64,000 nucleotides of DNA from Sphingomonas sp. AOB5 (lineage in GTDB: Bacteria > Pseudomonadota > Alphaproteobacteria > Sphingomonadales > Sphingomonadaceae): positions 1-64,000 of the forward strand of contig NZ_JARNTV010000003.1 in NCBI RefSeq assembly GCF_029433115.1, given 5' to 3'. Shown in pieces: positions 63,062-64,000 of the stretch; within the stretch, counting starts at the first letter, position 1; each line of letters begins with the position of its first letter. The position numbers and the translations under genes are program-made. The notes beneath the pieces are model-generated. The model did no database searches and was not told where the DNA came from. It saw only the letters and a list, made by a program, of their open reading frames with translations.

Positions 63062-64000
63062 TCAAATCGACAGCTTCGGGTCCCCTTCCAGCACGCGCTG
63101 TTCCAGCTTCGGCGAGTCGCCCGGCTGCCACCGGCTTGCCCGGTGCGATACGCGGTAGCGAAGAGGACCGCCGTCGGGGGTGGTTGCCCTCGCAATCGGA
63201 CGGACGATGCAGACGAATTCGGTTTCGATGGCATCGGAAGAAGCGGTGACCACCGAATAGCCGTGCCCGGCCATATCGACGAACGCCAGATGCGGCGCCA
63301 CGTCGGGATTGGTCAGGGCGCGCGCCTTCACAATGTCACCGCTCGCCGCATATTCTAGGGCAGCGCGCACGCCGCGCTTGAGCATCAGGTTGATCACATG
63401 CTCGGGCGCGCCGCCTTCGGGCTTGCGTACGAATAGCGGGCGCAGAGGAAACTCGTTCCAATATTCCGAGGCTTCGCCGGTGCCCGGCGCGGAGATCGAT
63501 CCGGTGATGAAGCTGAGGCCCACCGGATCGAAGCCGACCGGCGGCAGGGCGGGCGCGGCATAGCCTGCCCAGAAGCTGTGGCGATCGCCCGAGACGGTGA
63601 CGAAACCGGTGACCTTGTGATCGCGGACGGTGTCATAGATTTCCGCACGCTCGCTGAACGCGCCGCTGAAATCGACGCCGCCGAAGACGCCATAGTCTTT
63701 GCCGGGCCACTCCCCTTCCACCAGCCCCGCGGGCAGGTTCTGCGGATCGCTGCGCATGTCGAGCGTGCCCTTGGTCGCCCCCCAGATCTTCCAGGTCGCG
63801 GTCGATCTCGTCAGCCGGTCCTTGAGCCACGCCTTCTGCTCGCGGCCGAGCATCGTATACGGCGGCTCGTCCTTGCGGAAATTGGGCACCGTCTTGCCGA
63901 ATGTGATCGTCTCTGGCGGCTTGCCGCCGGCATAGTCCCTGCCCGCATCAAGCACCTCAAGCACCTCCCGCGGGGTGAACGGGAATGCACCCGCGTCGAG
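63062..64000 (-). CDS. PhoD-family alkaline phosphatase (partial)
   Basis: The C-terminal part of a PhoD-like metallophosphatase, cut by the window edge; at least 312 residues are present. EPPYTMLGREQKAWLKDRL, TATWKIWGATKGTLDM, VTGFVTVSGDRHSFWAGYAA and VGLSFITGSISAPG are the family motifs, with GDRH supplying metal ligands. It would hydrolyse phosphomonoesters or diesters outside the cytoplasm, usually under phosphate limitation. It is convergent with the tannase-family gene, 19 bp apart. The N-terminus and any Tat signal are not visible. Confidence 0.87.
   Translation of the reverse strand, partial: LDAGAFPFTPREVLEVLDAGRDYAGGKPPETITFGKTVPNFRKDEPPYTMLGREQKAWLKDRLTRSTATWKIWGATKGTLDMRSDPQNLPAGLVEGEWPGKDYGVFGGVDFSGAFSERAEIYDTVRDHKVTGFVTVSGDRHSFWAGYAAPALPPVGFDPVGLSFITGSISAPGTGEASEYWNEFPLRPLFVRKPEGGAPEHVINLMLKRGVRAALEYAASGDIVKARALTNPDVAPHLAFVDMAGHGYSVVTASSDAIETEFVCIVRPIARATTPDGGPLRYRVSHRASRWQPGDSPKLEQRVLEGDPKLSI

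Overview
The window is high-GC alphaproteobacterial DNA, most likely from a sphingomonad (Sphingomonas or a close relative). The reasons are a protocatechuate 4,5-cleavage (lig-type) gene set, a zwf-pgl-edd-glk-eda Entner-Doudoroff operon, three large TonB-dependent receptors, a type-2 ArgC, a ROSE-like thermometer on an hsp20 gene, and many small secreted proteins with alanine-rich signal peptides. This assignment rests on gene content and style only.

Layout. 1-6192: a divergent LysR regulator (cut by the window edge) and a ligK-ligU-ligI operon that finishes degradation of protocatechuate or gallate ring-cleavage products, followed by a secreted carboxylesterase and an AlgE-type outer-membrane channel. 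6381-11171: two convergent TonB-dependent receptors. 11318-15361: hsp20 with a thermosensor, a small orphan, pyrG and secG on the minus strand, a MarR regulator and a short SH3-like protein. 15358-22194: argC and then the Entner-Doudoroff operon, interrupted by a composite palindromic repeat. 22241-28868 (minus): fabD-fabG, three secreted proteins, acpP-fabF and mltG. 29059-31940: an RcnB-like protein, an unknown exported protein, and rpsF-rpsR-rplI. 32062-36762: small secreted or accessory proteins, including two tandem paralog pairs, a 25-residue peptide gene and several palindromes. 36792-44296: mutL divergent from mreB-mreC-mreD-mrdA-rodA, the cell elongation operon.

44450-53919 is a 9.4-kb integrated element in a tRNA-Lys(CTT) gene. 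It is bounded by 46-bp direct repeats (the tRNA 3' end) and carries a tyrosine integrase, an AlpA-like regulator, an XRE regulator with a dyad operator, a RepA-like ATPase beside iteron-like repeats, a block of small phage-type unknowns, and a two-gene module (48101-49348) with a HEPN-like motif and winged-helix-like tails. No virion genes are recognisable, so it resembles a phage satellite or small integrative plasmid. The two-gene module is the best candidate here for an undescribed system, possibly phage defence.

54027-63042 is a second catabolic cluster: a divergent AraC-type regulator, a TonB-dependent receptor, an acetoacetyl-CoA synthetase-like ligase, an MFS transporter and a tannase-family esterase. 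It suggests uptake and hydrolysis of an ester and activation of an acid product. The window ends inside a PhoD-type phosphatase gene.
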